Positions 23,988 to 34,797 of a stretch of DNA of 64,000 bases are shown piece by piece. How positions within the stretch are numbered: the stretch's first letter is position 1; each line of letters opens with the position of its first letter. The DNA is from an uncultured Pelagibacteraceae bacterium. Its GTDB lineage: Bacteria > Pseudomonadota > Alphaproteobacteria > Pelagibacterales > Pelagibacteraceae. A model generated the notes under the pieces. That model was not told the origin of the DNA. It did not search any database and worked only from the letters and a program-made list of their open reading frames with translations. Both the position numbers and the translations under genes were made by a program. The stretch covers positions 1 to 64,000 of the forward strand of contig CACIGI010000002.1 of NCBI GenBank assembly GCA_902586125.1, written 5' to 3'.

Positions 23988-25451
23988 ATGACAATTAATT
24001 TTAAAGTACCAGAAATAAAAGAGCTTCAACCAAGATTATTAGTTATGGGAATAGGTGGAGCGGGAGGAAATGCAATAAATGAAATGATTGATAATGGCAT
24101 GCAAGGTGTTGAATTTATTGCGGTAAATACTGATGCTCAAGATTTAAAACATAGCAAAGCAAAATCTAAAATTCAAATTGGTTTAAATTTAACAAAAGGT
24201 TTAGGAGCTGGAGCAAAACTTGATATCGGTCAAGCCGCTGCTGACGAATCTTTAAATGATATAGTGAATATTTTACAAGGTGCGAATATGGTTTTCATAG
24301 CTGCTGGTATGGGTGGTGGAACAGGCACAGGTGCTGCGCACGTAATCGCAAGAGCTGCAAAAGAATTAAACATTCTAACAGTTGGAGTAGTTACACTCCC
24401 ATTTTTATATGAAGGCCCTTCAAGAATGAGAAGAGCCCAACAAGGTTTGGAGGAACTAAGAAGACATGTTGATACAATTATAGTTATTCCAAATCAAAAT
24501 TTGTTCAAGATAGCTAATGAGCAGACTACATTTGAAGAGTCATTTAATCTGTCAAATAATGTTTTAATGCATGGTGTCCAAAGTATTACTGATTTAATGG
24601 TAAGACCAGGATTGATCAACCTTGATTTTGCTGACGTAGAATCTGTTATGGCTTCAATGGGCAAAGCTATGATGGGAACAGGTGAAGCCGAGGGAGAAGG
24701 TAGATCAATGAAAGCAGCCGAGATGGCCATTAGCAATCCTCTTATTGATGACTATACACTAAAAGGAGCAAAAGGATTGTTAGTGAATATTACTGGCGGT
24801 AAAGATCTTAAATTATTTGAAGTTGATGAGGCTGTAAACAAAGTAAGAGCAGAAGTAGATCCTGAAGCTGAATTAATTATAGGCGCTATCACAGATCCAG
24901 AACTTGATGGTAAAATGAGAGTTTCAATTGTAGCCACATCTTTAGATGGCCAACAACCGGAAACTAAATCAGTTATTAACATGGTCCATCGTATTCAAAA
25001 TCGAAATCCTGGTTATTCTGATTTTGGAACAACTGCTGGAACAACTTCTTTTAATTTTCAGAATACAAACTCAAACCCTATTTCTGAAGGTGCAACTGCA
25101 CTTAAACTAGAAAATGAAATAGTATCAGAGAGTATTCAGAGTCAGTCAGTTGATGATGTGAACAAGCAGTATCATGAAGAATTGTTAAAAAATCAAGAGG
25201 CTGAGCATATTGTAGAAAATATCTCAGAGGACAATGACAATTCTTTTTCACATGAAGCATTAAGCTCATCTAACACTGAAGAAGAGTCCTCAAATGATCT
25301 AAAGGAATTTGGTGTAGATACAGATGAACCAGATTTATTTAATACAGAAAATCAAGCTTCAACTTCTGACGATTTGCTTGGATCATCAGATGAAGATCAA
25401 GAAGAGGATGATTTAGAAATACCTGCATTTTTACGAAGACAAAAAAATTAA
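23988..25451 (+). CDS. ftsZ: cell division GTPase FtsZ
   Basis: A tubulin homologue of 487 aa that forms the Z ring. GTP-binding motifs are [13 protein letters not shown] near the N-terminus and [13 protein letters not shown], with NTDAQDL and the T7-loop region [12 protein letters not shown] long acidic linker (residues about 340-470) leads to the C-terminal peptide [10 protein letters not shown] that binds FtsA/ZipA-type partners and is typical of Alphaproteobacteria. The position is unusual: second gene of the cluster rather than after ftsQ-ftsA. Confidence 0.98.
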   Translation: MTINFKVPEIKELQPRLLVMGIGGAGGNAINEMIDNGMQGVEFIAVNTDAQDLKHSKAKSKIQIGLNLTKGLGAGAKLDIGQAAADESLNDIVNILQGANMVFIAAGMGGGTGTGAAHVIARAAKELNILTVGVVTLPFLYEGPSRMRRAQQGLEELRRHVDTIIVIPNQNLFKIANEQTTFEESFNLSNNVLMHGVQSITDLMVRPGLINLDFADVESVMASMGKAMMGTGEAEGEGRSMKAAEMAISNPLIDDYTLKGAKGLLVNITGGKDLKLFEVDEAVNKVRAEVDPEAELIIGAITDPELDGKMRVSIVATSLDGQQPETKSVINMVHRIQNRNPGYSDFGTTAGTTSFNFQNTNSNPISEGATALKLENEIVSESIQSQSVDDVNKQYHEELLKNQEAEHIVENISEDNDNSFSHEALSSSNTEEESSNDLKEFGVDTDEPDLFNTENQASTSDDLLGSSDEDQEEDDLEIPAFLRRQKN

Positions 25452-25469
25452 TGGTCTTCGAAAAAATAA

Positions 25470-26480
25470 ATGGACGCCACCATGGTATCGGATGCTCCAA
25501 AACATTATCCGGTATTGCTTAATGAAATAATTAGCATTATTACCCCTCAACATGGTGGCACATTTATTGACTGTACTTTTGGTCAAGGTGGTTACACCAA
25601 AAAAATTTTAAGTTATAAAGATACCCAAGTAATTGCAATTGATAGAGATATAGAAAGTAAAAAAATTGCGGATAAAATTTCCGAAAAGTTCCCAAACAGA
25701 TTTATTTTTAAACATAAAAAGTTTAGTCAATTAAATAATCTAAAGCTTAAAGATCAAAAAATTAAAGGGATACTTTTTGATTTAGGTTATTCTTTTACGC
25801 AAATTAAAGATCCTAAAAAAGGTTTATCATTTAATTATGTGGGAGATCTTAATATGCAAATGGGTTTAAATAATTTTTCTGCAAGTGATGTAATAAATAA
25901 TTTAGATATTTTTGAATTAGAAAAAATTTTCAAATTTTTCGGTGAAGAATTAGAGGCAAAAAGAATTGCATCGAATATCGTTATAGAAAGAAAGAAAAAA
26001 AAAATTGATACAAAAAAACTAGTTGAATTGATTGAAAAATCAAAAAAAAGAAAAAGTTTTAAGATAAATAACTCTACAAAAACTTTTCAGGCACTTAGAA
26101 TTTTTGTGAATAAAGAAATAAGTGAATTAATATATGGTTTAATTGCAGCTACAAAAGTATTAAAAAAAGATGGCATATTGGCTGTTGTTACTTTCCATTC
26201 ACTAGAGGATAAAATTGTAAAATATTTTTTTAAAAGTTTATCCGAAAAAAAAAGTATATCCCGATATATGCCAAATATAGATCAACCTGAGACACTATTT
26301 AGTATGATTGAAAAAAAACCAATAACACCATCAGCTAATGAACTAAAAGAAAATATTCCATCAAGATCAGCAAAACTCAGATACGTAGTAAAAAAAGATG
26401 ATTTTTATAATTTTGAGACAGATATAGTGAAAAAATTTAAAACACTTTTAGATATTGAGAATTTTGGTGAAAAATTATGA
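25470..26480 (+). CDS. rsmH: 16S rRNA m4C1402 methyltransferase RsmH
   Basis: A protein of 336 aa (MraW/RsmH family) that N4-methylates C1402 of 16S rRNA. It shows [13 protein letters not shown], the SAM motif [45 protein letters not shown] and [16 protein letters not shown]. The first ATG (25470) adds four residues before a second ATG at 25482; either could be used. Its stop overlaps the ftsL start. Confidence 0.96.
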   Translation: MDATMVSDAPKHYPVLLNEIISIITPQHGGTFIDCTFGQGGYTKKILSYKDTQVIAIDRDIESKKIADKISEKFPNRFIFKHKKFSQLNNLKLKDQKIKGILFDLGYSFTQIKDPKKGLSFNYVGDLNMQMGLNNFSASDVINNLDIFELEKIFKFFGEELEAKRIASNIVIERKKKKIDTKKLVELIEKSKKRKSFKINNSTKTFQALRIFVNKEISELIYGLIAATKVLKKDGILAVVTFHSLEDKIVKYFFKSLSEKKSISRYMPNIDQPETLFSMIEKKPITPSANELKENIPSRSAKLRYVVKKDDFYNFETDIVKKFKTLLDIENFGEKL

Positions 26481-26788
26481 AAAAATTTTTTGTTACATTG
26501 TTAATATTTTCTTTAATTTTCTTAACGGCAATAGTTAAAAATTCAACAAAAAGGATTGATGATGAAATATTTGTCTTAAAAGAAAACATTAGAGATTTAA
26601 AAAAAAATTTTGAAAATACTAGATTGGAATTCGATTATTTGAGTTCTACAGAAAAATTACTTCAGTTTCAAAATTTTTATTTTGATAATGAATTAATAAA
26701 ATTTGATATCCAGGAAATTCAAACAATCATAAGAAAAAATAATGAAATCCAAATAGGTCAATTAAGTTTTAATAAAAATGAAGAATAA
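26477..26788 (+). CDS. ftsL: FtsL-like division protein
   Basis: A small bitopic protein of 103 aa: a short N-terminus, one transmembrane helix ([17 protein letters not shown]) and a coiled-coil periplasmic part ([19 protein letters not shown]). Sequence similarity in this family is low; the assignment rests on size, topology and position between rsmH and ftsI, where ftsL lies in dcw clusters. It overlaps both neighbours (4 and 11 bp). Confidence 0.75.
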   Translation: MKKFFVTLLIFSLIFLTAIVKNSTKRIDDEIFVLKENIRDLKKNFENTRLEFDYLSSTEKLLQFQNFYFDNELIKFDIQEIQTIIRKNNEIQIGQLSFNKNEE

Positions 26789-28469
26789 AAATTCACAAAT
26801 TATTTTAGAAGATAATCGTAACGATTTTTCTTTTCAAAAAAATAAATCAAATATTAATATTTCATTTAATAGAATTTCATTTATTTTTTTTATCTTTTTC
26901 ATCATTTTTATAATTTTTTCTATACATTTAATACATCTTGGCTCCAGAGACTCCAAAAAAGTAATGAATGAAAATTTAGGTATTGCTTCTAATAAACTTT
27001 ATAGAGCAGACATAATTGATAGAAATGGAAAATATCTTAGTAAAACAGTAAGCTCAATTGATATTGGAATAAGCACTAGAAAAGTTATTGATAAAAAAAA
27101 GTTATTAATTAATTTAAAATATATTTTTCCAAATAAAGATTTTGTCAAAATTAAAAATCAATTGAATAATAAAAAATTTTTTTACTTAGAAAAAAAAATA
27201 TCTGAAGAAAATTATGAAAAGGTAATGAAACTAGGTGACAAATCAATTCAACCTGAGGAAAAATTAACAAGAATTTATCCTGAAAAAAACTTATTTAGCC
27301 ATATTCTTGGTCAAATTGATAATGATAATAACGGTGTCTCAGGTCTGGAAAAATCATTAGATAAAATTTTAAGAAATAGCAAAGAATCTATTCAATTAAC
27401 AGTCGACAAAGACGTCCAATTTTTAATCAGAGAAGAGTTAATTAAATTCAACAAAATTTTTAATACTATTGGAAGTGCTGCAATTTTGATGGATGTAAAT
27501 AATGGTGAAATACTATCTTTAGTTTCTCTTCCTGACTTTGATCCAAATCAGAGAGAAAAAATCTTAGATCCAAATTATATAAATCGAGTTACTAAAGGAG
27601 TCTATGAATTTGGGTCTGTATTTAAAACCTTCACATTAGCTGCTGCTCTTGATGAAAAAATTATTACTGCTGAAACAGAATATGTTGATTTACCAAAATC
27701 TCTTATGTGTGCAGGATTTCCGATAAGAGAATACGACAAAAAAATTCCATCCAATCTTACTGCTGAACAAATATTAGTTCGTTCTGGTAATATAGGCTCA
27801 GTTAGAATTGTTCAGCAAGTGGGCGTGGAAAAATTTAAGTCATTTTTATCAAAGACTGGTATTTTAGAAAAAATTGACTTTGATATTGAGGAAGTAGGAA
27901 AACCAATACAATTCAATTGGGGAAAATGTTCACTTGCTACAGCATCATTTGGTCATGGCATTACAACTACATTGCTTCAATTAGCAAAAGCTTATTCTAT
28001 TGTTGTTAATGGGGGTTATCAAATAAAACCTAAGTTGGTCAAAAATAACAACAATGAAAAAAAAGAAAAAATTTTAAGTCAAGACTTATCAAGAGAAATT
28101 TTACCAATCTTGAGAAAAGTTGTTTCAACAAAAGATGGAACCGCATCACTAGCAAATGTTAATGGATATGAAATTGGTGGTAAAACAGGAACAGCTGAAA
28201 AAAATGTGGATGGAGAGTATTCAGATAAGAAGATTAATTCTTTTGTGTCAGTATTTCCAACATCTAAACCAAAATTTGTTTTAGCCGTTATGTTGGATGA
28301 GCCAAAAATAAATGAAAACTATATTTATCATTATAGAGATGGATCAAACATAAAGTACAGAGGGACACCTTTTAATACTGCTGGATGGACAACAGTTGAA
28401 GCTACGGGTCAAATTGTTGAAAAAATTGGGCCTATTTTAGCCACAAAATATAGTGAATTTAATTTTTAA
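26778..28469 (+). CDS. ftsI: peptidoglycan transpeptidase FtsI (PBP3)
   Basis: A class B penicillin-binding protein of 563 aa. It has one N-terminal membrane anchor (FIFFIIFIIFSIHLIHLG), the pedestal domain with RADIIDRNGKYLSKTV, and the transpeptidase domain with catalytic Ser in GSVFKTF (SxxK), RSGNIGS (SxN) and GGKTGTAE (KTG). It cross-links septal peptidoglycan together with FtsW, which lies downstream in the same operon. Confidence 0.95.
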   Translation: MKNKNSQIILEDNRNDFSFQKNKSNINISFNRISFIFFIFFIIFIIFSIHLIHLGSRDSKKVMNENLGIASNKLYRADIIDRNGKYLSKTVSSIDIGISTRKVIDKKKLLINLKYIFPNKDFVKIKNQLNNKKFFYLEKKISEENYEKVMKLGDKSIQPEEKLTRIYPEKNLFSHILGQIDNDNNGVSGLEKSLDKILRNSKESIQLTVDKDVQFLIREELIKFNKIFNTIGSAAILMDVNNGEILSLVSLPDFDPNQREKILDPNYINRVTKGVYEFGSVFKTFTLAAALDEKIITAETEYVDLPKSLMCAGFPIREYDKKIPSNLTAEQILVRSGNIGSVRIVQQVGVEKFKSFLSKTGILEKIDFDIEEVGKPIQFNWGKCSLATASFGHGITTTLLQLAKAYSIVVNGGYQIKPKLVKNNNNEKKEKILSQDLSREILPILRKVVSTKDGTASLANVNGYEIGGKTGTAEKNVDGEYSDKKINSFVSVFPTSKPKFVLAVMLDEPKINENYIYHYRDGSNIKYRGTPFNTAGWTTVEATGQIVEKIGPILATKYSEFNF

Positions 28470-31313
28470 ATGTTACTTAAAGATTATTTCCCAAATATTG
28501 GAAAAAAATATGAAAAGACTTTTTTTTCTGACATCTGTTTTGAGAGTTCAAAAGTAAAAAAAGATAATGTCTTTTTTGCGATTAAAGGCACAAATATTGA
28601 TGGAAATAATTACATATTAGATGCAATAAACAATGGCTCAAAAATTATTGTAACTGAAAAGAAAATAAAAAAATTTCCAAATGGTGTATTAATTATTCAT
28701 TCAAAAAATGTGAGAAAATTATTAGCTGAAGTTTCATTTAAAATTTATAATAAAAAACCATCAAATTTAATAGCAATTACAGGAACTAATGGAAAGTCTT
28801 CCGTAGCTGATTTTTATTATCAAATATTAAAATTTAATAAAAGAAAAGTTGCATCAATTGGAACTTTGGGTGTTAAGTCAAACAACAAATATATCAATTT
28901 ATCCAATACAACCATCGACCCAATTCAATTGGGGAAGATATTAAATTATCTTAAAAATCAGAAAGTAGATGATGTAATATTGGAAGCTTCAAGTCATGGT
29001 TTAAGTCAAAATAGGTTAGATGGTTTAAAATTTAATTCAGGAATATTTACAAATTTATCTCAAGATCATTTAGATTATCACAAAAATTTAAAAGATTATT
29101 TAATCGCAAAACTCTATCTTTTTGAGAAACTTCTATCTATTCAAGGCAATGTAATTACTGATGAAAAAATACCTGAATTTAGAAACATAAAAAAAATTGC
29201 ATTAAAGAGAAATTTAAAGATTTATTCTATAAATAATCCAAAAAATCACTTTAAAATTTTATCTCATTATTTTTTAGGTGAGAAACAAATGTTAATAATC
29301 AAATATAAAAACTTAATCAAAAATATTAAACTCAATCTTATTGGTAAAATACAACTCAAGAACATAATGATGGCAATTATAGCTGCTCAAAAAAGTAATC
29401 TAAGTTTAAATAAAATTTTGGCAGTTATTCCAAAAATAAGATCTGTTAAGGGAAGACTAGAAAAAATTGGCAATATTAAAAATAAATCTAAAGTTATCTT
29501 GGATTACGCTCACACACCAGATGCATTAAAAATATCTCTTCTTTCACTAAGAGAGCAATTTCCTAATAAAAAAATTGTTCTTTTATTTGGTTGTGGTGGA
29601 AATAGAGATCAAAATAAAAGATCAAAAATGGGTAGAATTGCTTCATTATATGCAGATCAAATATATTTAACAGATGATAATCCTAGATTGGAAAATCCTA
29701 ATAAAATTAGAAAAGATATTAAAAAAGGAATAAATAGTAAAAAAATATCAGAAATTTCTGATAGAGCAAAGGCGATTTCTGAAGCGGTTAAAAATTTAAC
29801 TACAGGCAATATCTTATTAGTTGCTGGTAAGGGTCATGAAAAAATTCAAGAAATTGGTAATCGTAAAATTTATTTTTCAGATAAAAAAATAATTTTAAAC
29901 GCAATCAAATTAAAAAATTTGAGTTTATCGAATAATTTGAAATTAAATCTTATTAAAGAGTCATCTGGTGATAAAAAATTAAATACAAATTTAACCCTGG
30001 GACAAGCTAGAATTAATTCAAAAGAAGTTAAAAAAAATGACATTTTTTTCGCTATACGAGGCAGGAAAAATGATGGAAATAAGTTTGTTGAAGAAGCTCT
30101 GAAGAAAAAAGCTTCCATGGTAGTTGTAAATAAAATTAAAAAAAAATTAGATTATAAAAAACAAATAAAAGTAATAGATTCATTGAAATTTTTAACCGAA
30201 ACATCAACTATTTTCAGAGAGAATATTGATGCAAAGATAATTGCAATAACAGGGAGCTGTGGAAAAACTACACTTAAGGAATTATTAGGCAAAACTTTAA
30301 AAAAAATTTCTAAAACAACTATTTCTCCAAAATCTTATAATAACAAATATGGGGTTCCATTAAGCCTTTTTAATTTGAGTAAGAACGATAATTATGGAGT
30401 TTTGGAAGTCGGTATGGATAAAAAAGGGGAAATTGATTATTTATCAAAAATTATCAAACCAGACATAAGCGTTATAACTAATATAAATTACGCTCATGCC
30501 AAAAATTTTAAGAATATAAAAGATATTGCACTTGCAAAATCTGAAATAATTTCAAATACGAAACCAAATGGTTTTGTGATTTTAAATGCAGATGATAATT
30601 TTTTTAGATTACATCAAAAAATAGCTACCAAAAATAATATTAATACAATTTCATTTGGGATCAAAAATCATAAATCTGATGTGAAGTTAATTAATATTAT
30701 TAAAATTTATAATAATTTTAAAATAACTATCAAAACAAAAGATTTTAAAAAAAGTTTTGTGATTTCTAATAATTTTCAAAATAATATTTATAATACTTTA
30801 GCTGCTTTAGCTGTAATGAGTATTAATATTGATATTACAAAATTAGATAAAAAAGTTTTTTTTAATTTTACAACTCCTCGAGGGCGGGGAGATTTATCAA
30901 GGATAAAAATAAATAAAAAAAATATAAATCTAATAGATGAAAGTTATAATTCAAATCCTTTATCACTTAAATCTGCGATATTAAATTATGACAAATTAAA
31001 TAGCAAAAAATTTAAAAAATATCTCTTACTTGGTGATATGTTAGAACTTGGAACTCATTCCAAAAAACTTCACCAGTCAATTATTCCAATAATTAATAAA
31101 ACAAAAATTGATAAAATTTTCTTAAAGGGCAACTATATAAGTCAAATTTTCGAAAAGATTGTAAAATCAAAAAGAGGTAAAGTTTTTAGAACCAACTCCC
31201 AGATGATTAAATTTATTAAAAATGATTTGAATAATAATGATTATTTAATGGTTAAAGCCTCAAATGCGACAGGTTTTAATAAGATGATAAATGATTTAAA
31301 AGGAATTAAGTAG
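28470..31313 (+). CDS. murE-murF: MurE-MurF fusion (UDP-MurNAc-tripeptide ligase plus D-Ala-D-Ala ligase)
   Basis: A single 947-aa frame holding two Mur ligases. The first (residues 1 to about 480) is MurE: ATP motif AITGTNGKSSVADF, VILEASSHGLSQNRLDG, DYAHTPDALKISL and the TDDNPR motif that marks meso-diaminopimelate-adding enzymes. The second (about 490-947) is MurF: ATP motif AITGSCGKTTLKELL at about 592, LEVGMDKKGEIDYLS, NAHAKN-like NYAHAKNFKN and DESYNSNPLSLKSAI. It performs two successive additions to the cytoplasmic peptidoglycan precursor. No stop or start codon context is seen at the junction. Confidence 0.95.
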   Translation: MLLKDYFPNIGKKYEKTFFSDICFESSKVKKDNVFFAIKGTNIDGNNYILDAINNGSKIIVTEKKIKKFPNGVLIIHSKNVRKLLAEVSFKIYNKKPSNLIAITGTNGKSSVADFYYQILKFNKRKVASIGTLGVKSNNKYINLSNTTIDPIQLGKILNYLKNQKVDDVILEASSHGLSQNRLDGLKFNSGIFTNLSQDHLDYHKNLKDYLIAKLYLFEKLLSIQGNVITDEKIPEFRNIKKIALKRNLKIYSINNPKNHFKILSHYFLGEKQMLIIKYKNLIKNIKLNLIGKIQLKNIMMAIIAAQKSNLSLNKILAVIPKIRSVKGRLEKIGNIKNKSKVILDYAHTPDALKISLLSLREQFPNKKIVLLFGCGGNRDQNKRSKMGRIASLYADQIYLTDDNPRLENPNKIRKDIKKGINSKKISEISDRAKAISEAVKNLTTGNILLVAGKGHEKIQEIGNRKIYFSDKKIILNAIKLKNLSLSNNLKLNLIKESSGDKKLNTNLTLGQARINSKEVKKNDIFFAIRGRKNDGNKFVEEALKKKASMVVVNKIKKKLDYKKQIKVIDSLKFLTETSTIFRENIDAKIIAITGSCGKTTLKELLGKTLKKISKTTISPKSYNNKYGVPLSLFNLSKNDNYGVLEVGMDKKGEIDYLSKIIKPDISVITNINYAHAKNFKNIKDIALAKSEIISNTKPNGFVILNADDNFFRLHQKIATKNNINTISFGIKNHKSDVKLINIIKIYNNFKITIKTKDFKKSFVISNNFQNNIYNTLAALAVMSINIDITKLDKKVFFNFTTPRGRGDLSRIKINKKNINLIDESYNSNPLSLKSAILNYDKLNSKKFKKYLLLGDMLELGTHSKKLHQSIIPIINKTKIDKIFLKGNYISQIFEKIVKSKRGKVFRTNSQMIKFIKNDLNNNDYLMVKASNATGFNKMINDLKGIK

Positions 31314-32399
31314 ATGCTTTATCAATTTTTATTAAATTATGTAGACACGTTTGGATTTTTGAATGTTTTTAAATACTTAACTTTCAGAACTGGTTTATCT
31401 GTTTTCACATCACTTATAATAGTTTTAATAATTGGAGGACCGTTTATAAAATTCTTCTCTAATCAAAAAATTTTAAATCCTATAAGAGATGACGGACCTG
31501 AAGATCATATAATTAAAAAAATTGGTACACCAACTATGGGTGGATTAATTATTCTATTAGGTTTACTCACATCAGTAATTTTGTGGGCAGACTTATCAAA
31601 TATTAATATTTTATTTTGTTTGTACGTTGCTGTTTCATTTGGACTTTTAGGAGCATTTGATGATTATAAAAAGATTAAGTATAGTAACTCTTCAGGGATT
31701 TCATCTAAATTTAAAATAATTTTACAAATTGTATTATCAATTATTGGTGTTGTTATTTATGTAAATTTTATAGATTACCAAAATATAACTAATTTATATT
31801 TTCCATTTTTTAAAAACTTAATCATTAATCTTGGTTGGTTTTTTATTCCTTTTGCAATATTTGTAATTATTGGTTCATCAAATGCTGTTAATTTGACAGA
31901 TGGTTTAGATGGTTTGGCAACTGTTCCAGTAATTTTGGTGGCAGCATGCTTTGCATTTATTAGTTATGTAACTGGTAATATTGTATTTTCAGATTATCTA
32001 CAAATTCCTTACATAGAGGGAACTGGAGAGGTAGCAATATTTTGTGGAGCTATAATAGGTTCATGCCTTGGATTTTTATGGTTTAACGCACCTCCAGCTA
32101 AAATTTTTATGGGCGATACTGGTTCATTGTCTTTAGGAGGATCTTTAGGAGCTGTTGGAATAATAACAAAACATGAAATAGTTTTAGCAATCACAGGGGG
32201 CCTTTTTGTATTAGAGGCAGTTTCTGTAATGGTTCAAGTTATTTCATTTAAACTTACTGGAAAAAGAATTTTTAAGATGGCTCCTATCCACCATCACTTT
32301 GAGAAAAAAGGTTGGCCAGAGTCGACTGTTGTAATAAGGTTTTGGATCATTTCTATAATTCTTGCAATGATAGGATTAGCTACTTTAAAATTGAGATGA
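31314..32399 (+). CDS. mraY: phospho-N-acetylmuramoyl-pentapeptide transferase
   Basis: This 361-aa polytopic membrane enzyme transfers phospho-MurNAc-pentapeptide to undecaprenyl phosphate, making lipid I. Signature segments: TPTMGGLIILLG, GAFDDYKKIKY (catalytic Asp pair), NAVNLTDGLDGLA, NAPPAKIFMGDTGSL and MAPIHHHFEKKGW. About ten transmembrane helices are seen. It follows murEF directly and shares ATGA with murD. Confidence 0.97.
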   Translation: MLYQFLLNYVDTFGFLNVFKYLTFRTGLSVFTSLIIVLIIGGPFIKFFSNQKILNPIRDDGPEDHIIKKIGTPTMGGLIILLGLLTSVILWADLSNINILFCLYVAVSFGLLGAFDDYKKIKYSNSSGISSKFKIILQIVLSIIGVVIYVNFIDYQNITNLYFPFFKNLIINLGWFFIPFAIFVIIGSSNAVNLTDGLDGLATVPVILVAACFAFISYVTGNIVFSDYLQIPYIEGTGEVAIFCGAIIGSCLGFLWFNAPPAKIFMGDTGSLSLGGSLGAVGIITKHEIVLAITGGLFVLEAVSVMVQVISFKLTGKRIFKMAPIHHHFEKKGWPESTVVIRFWIISIILAMIGLATLKLR

Positions 32400-33682
32400 A
32401 AAAAAAAATTGAAAATATTTTTTTGAAAAAAAAAATATTAATCTATGGTCTTGGAAAAAGTGGAATATCATCTTTTAGATTTTTAAGAAATAAAGCTGAT
32501 ACTTATCTATTTGATGATTTAAAAAACACACATCCAAAACAAGTTTCTAAATTAAAATTATTAAAAATAAAATTTGATATAATCATTATTAGCCCAGGTA
32601 TCAATATTTTTAATTGTAAATTATCTAAATTTCTAAAATTTAATAAGAAAAAAATTTATACAGATTTAGATGTATTTTTTACTTTTTTTAAAAATAAATG
32701 CATTACTATTACAGGTACAAACGGAAAATCCACTACTGCTAAAATTTTATATGAAGTTTTAAAAGATCAAAAAAAAGATGTGAGACTTATTGGAAATATT
32801 GGAAATCCTCCATTAAATGAAAAAAGAATATCAAAAAATACAATTTTTGTGATAGAGGCATCTTCTTACCAGCTTGATTATAGTCAGTTATTTAGTTCAA
32901 AATATTCAATAATCTTGAATATTAAACCTGATCATCTTGAAAGACATAAAACTCTTCAAAATTATGTTGATGCAAAATTTAAACTTTTAGACTCTCAATC
33001 CAAAAGTTGTTTAGCATTTGTTAAAAGTGATGACATACTAATTTCGAGAAAATTAAAAACTAAAAAATTTAATTGTAAAATTGTTAAAGTAAATACAAAA
33101 AAAAATTACAATGATTTTTCGAATATCAAAAATAAATATTTTTTAACTGAATCAAATAGTGAAAATCTATCTTTTATTATAGAATTAGCAAAAAAATTAA
33201 AACTAAAAAACTATCTTTTACAAAAAACGATAAAAAATTTTAAGGGTTTAAAATATCGCCAACAAATTATTTTCCAAAAGAAGAATCTCACTATTGTAAA
33301 TGACTCAAAATCCACCAGTTTCTCATCTTCTGTTGGAATATTAAAAAAAGATTCCAATATATTATGGTTATTAGGTGGTATTTATAAAAAAGGTGACAAA
33401 TTAGAATTAAAAAAAAAAGATTTAAGTAATGTTACTGCTTTTATTTATGGAAAAAATAAAAATTTTTTTCATAAACAGCTTAGAGGTAAAGTCAAATTTA
33501 AAAATTATAAAAATTTACAAGATGCAGTGAAAAACGTCTTTTCTATAATCAAAAAAAAAAGATCTGTTAAATATACGATATTATTTAGCCCATGTGCAGC
33601 ATCGTTTGATAGTTTTAAAAACTTCGAAGAAAGAGGTTTATATTTTAATCGATTAGTAAAAAGGTTTATGTATGAAAAATAA
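32396..33682 (+). CDS. murD: UDP-MurNAc-L-Ala:D-Glu ligase
   Basis: A Mur ligase of 428 aa that adds D-Glu. The start at ATG 32396 overlaps the mraY stop (ATGA) and gives the expected N-terminus KKILIYGLGKSGISSFRFL; the frame is open further upstream within mraY. ATP motif TITGTNGKSTTAKILYEV, IEASSYQLDYS, NIKPDHLERH and NDSKSTSFSSS are visible. It overlaps ftsW by 11 bp. Confidence 0.95.
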   Translation: MKKKIENIFLKKKILIYGLGKSGISSFRFLRNKADTYLFDDLKNTHPKQVSKLKLLKIKFDIIIISPGINIFNCKLSKFLKFNKKKIYTDLDVFFTFFKNKCITITGTNGKSTTAKILYEVLKDQKKDVRLIGNIGNPPLNEKRISKNTIFVIEASSYQLDYSQLFSSKYSIILNIKPDHLERHKTLQNYVDAKFKLLDSQSKSCLAFVKSDDILISRKLKTKKFNCKIVKVNTKKNYNDFSNIKNKYFLTESNSENLSFIIELAKKLKLKNYLLQKTIKNFKGLKYRQQIIFQKKNLTIVNDSKSTSFSSSVGILKKDSNILWLLGGIYKKGDKLELKKKDLSNVTAFIYGKNKNFFHKQLRGKVKFKNYKNLQDAVKNVFSIIKKKRSVKYTILFSPCAASFDSFKNFEERGLYFNRLVKRFMYEK

Positions 33683-34796
33683 TAACACTTTATTTGATAT
33701 CTATTATGATTGGTGGAAAAATATTGATAAGTTTCTTTTTTCCCTGATTGTTTTATTATTTTTGACAGGTTTATTTTTTTCATTAGTTTCCACATCATTA
33801 ATTGCTTCTGATAAATTAGATACAAATGATTACCAATTTTTTTTTAAACATTTAGTTTTTATTTTGTTAGGAATAATTATAATTTTTGTATTATCTTCAA
33901 TTAAAAAAGAACAACTTCTAAGATATTCTACTCTATTCTTTTTCTTATCATTAATATTTTTAATTTTAGTGCCTATAATTGGAGTAGAGGTTAAGGGTTC
34001 AAAAAGATGGATAGATCTATACTTTCTACCTAGATTTCAACCGATAGAATTAGTTAAGCCATTTCTTATCATTTTTATTAGCTTGATATTGTGTAGCCAG
34101 AAATTTAGCAACATTTATATAAAGTATTTATTTTCTTTTATAATAACTTTAGGTATTGCCTTACTATTATCATTACAGCCAGATATAGGACAAACTCTTT
34201 TAGTTTTTTTTAGTTGGTCAGTTTTAATATTTACTTCGGGTATAAGTATATTTTTACTTTTTTTTTTATTTTCATCAATTATTTTAATATTTTTTTACTT
34301 AATTTTTTTTGTTTCAAAATTTACATACATTAAAAATAGATTAATATCTTTTATAAACTCAGAAACTGGAACTTACAATTTTCAATCAGACAAAGCTTTA
34401 GAGTCCATTACGAGTGGAGGCTTTTTTGGGAAAGGTATAGGAGAGGGGACTTTAAAAAATAGAGTTCCAGAAGCACATACAGATTATATTATTTCGGTAA
34501 TTTCTGAAGAGTTTGGTGTAATTGCCATAATTTTAATCTTTTTATTGTTTTTAGTATTCATTTACTCAGTGTTTAAAAAAGTTAATTATGAAAATGAAGG
34601 AAAAATTAAATTAATTTTAGTTGGATCTATAAGCCTTATATTAATGCAAACTATAATTCATATTGGAGTAAATATTAGATTATTTCCTACAACTGGCATG
34701 ACATTACCTTTTATAAGTTATGGTGGTTCCTCAATAATTAGTATTTCAATTTTATCTGGAATAATTTTGAACTTTACAAAAAGAAATCTAAATTAG
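33672..34796 (+). CDS. ftsW: septal peptidoglycan polymerase FtsW
   Basis: A SEDS-family glycosyltransferase of 374 aa with about ten transmembrane helices. Family motifs are GSKRWIDLYFLPRFQPIELV, LLSLQPDIGQTLL, LESITSGGFFGKGIGEG, RVPEAHTDYIISVISEEFGV and the C-terminal LPFISYGGSSII. It polymerises septal glycan with FtsI. Confidence 0.96.
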   Translation: MKNNNTLFDIYYDWWKNIDKFLFSLIVLLFLTGLFFSLVSTSLIASDKLDTNDYQFFFKHLVFILLGIIIIFVLSSIKKEQLLRYSTLFFFLSLIFLILVPIIGVEVKGSKRWIDLYFLPRFQPIELVKPFLIIFISLILCSQKFSNIYIKYLFSFIITLGIALLLSLQPDIGQTLLVFFSWSVLIFTSGISIFLLFFLFSSIILIFFYLIFFVSKFTYIKNRLISFINSETGTYNFQSDKALESITSGGFFGKGIGEGTLKNRVPEAHTDYIISVISEEFGVIAIILIFLLFLVFIYSVFKKVNYENEGKIKLILVGSISLILMQTIIHIGVNIRLFPTTGMTLPFISYGGSSIISISILSGIILNFTKRNLN

Positions 34797-34797
34797 A

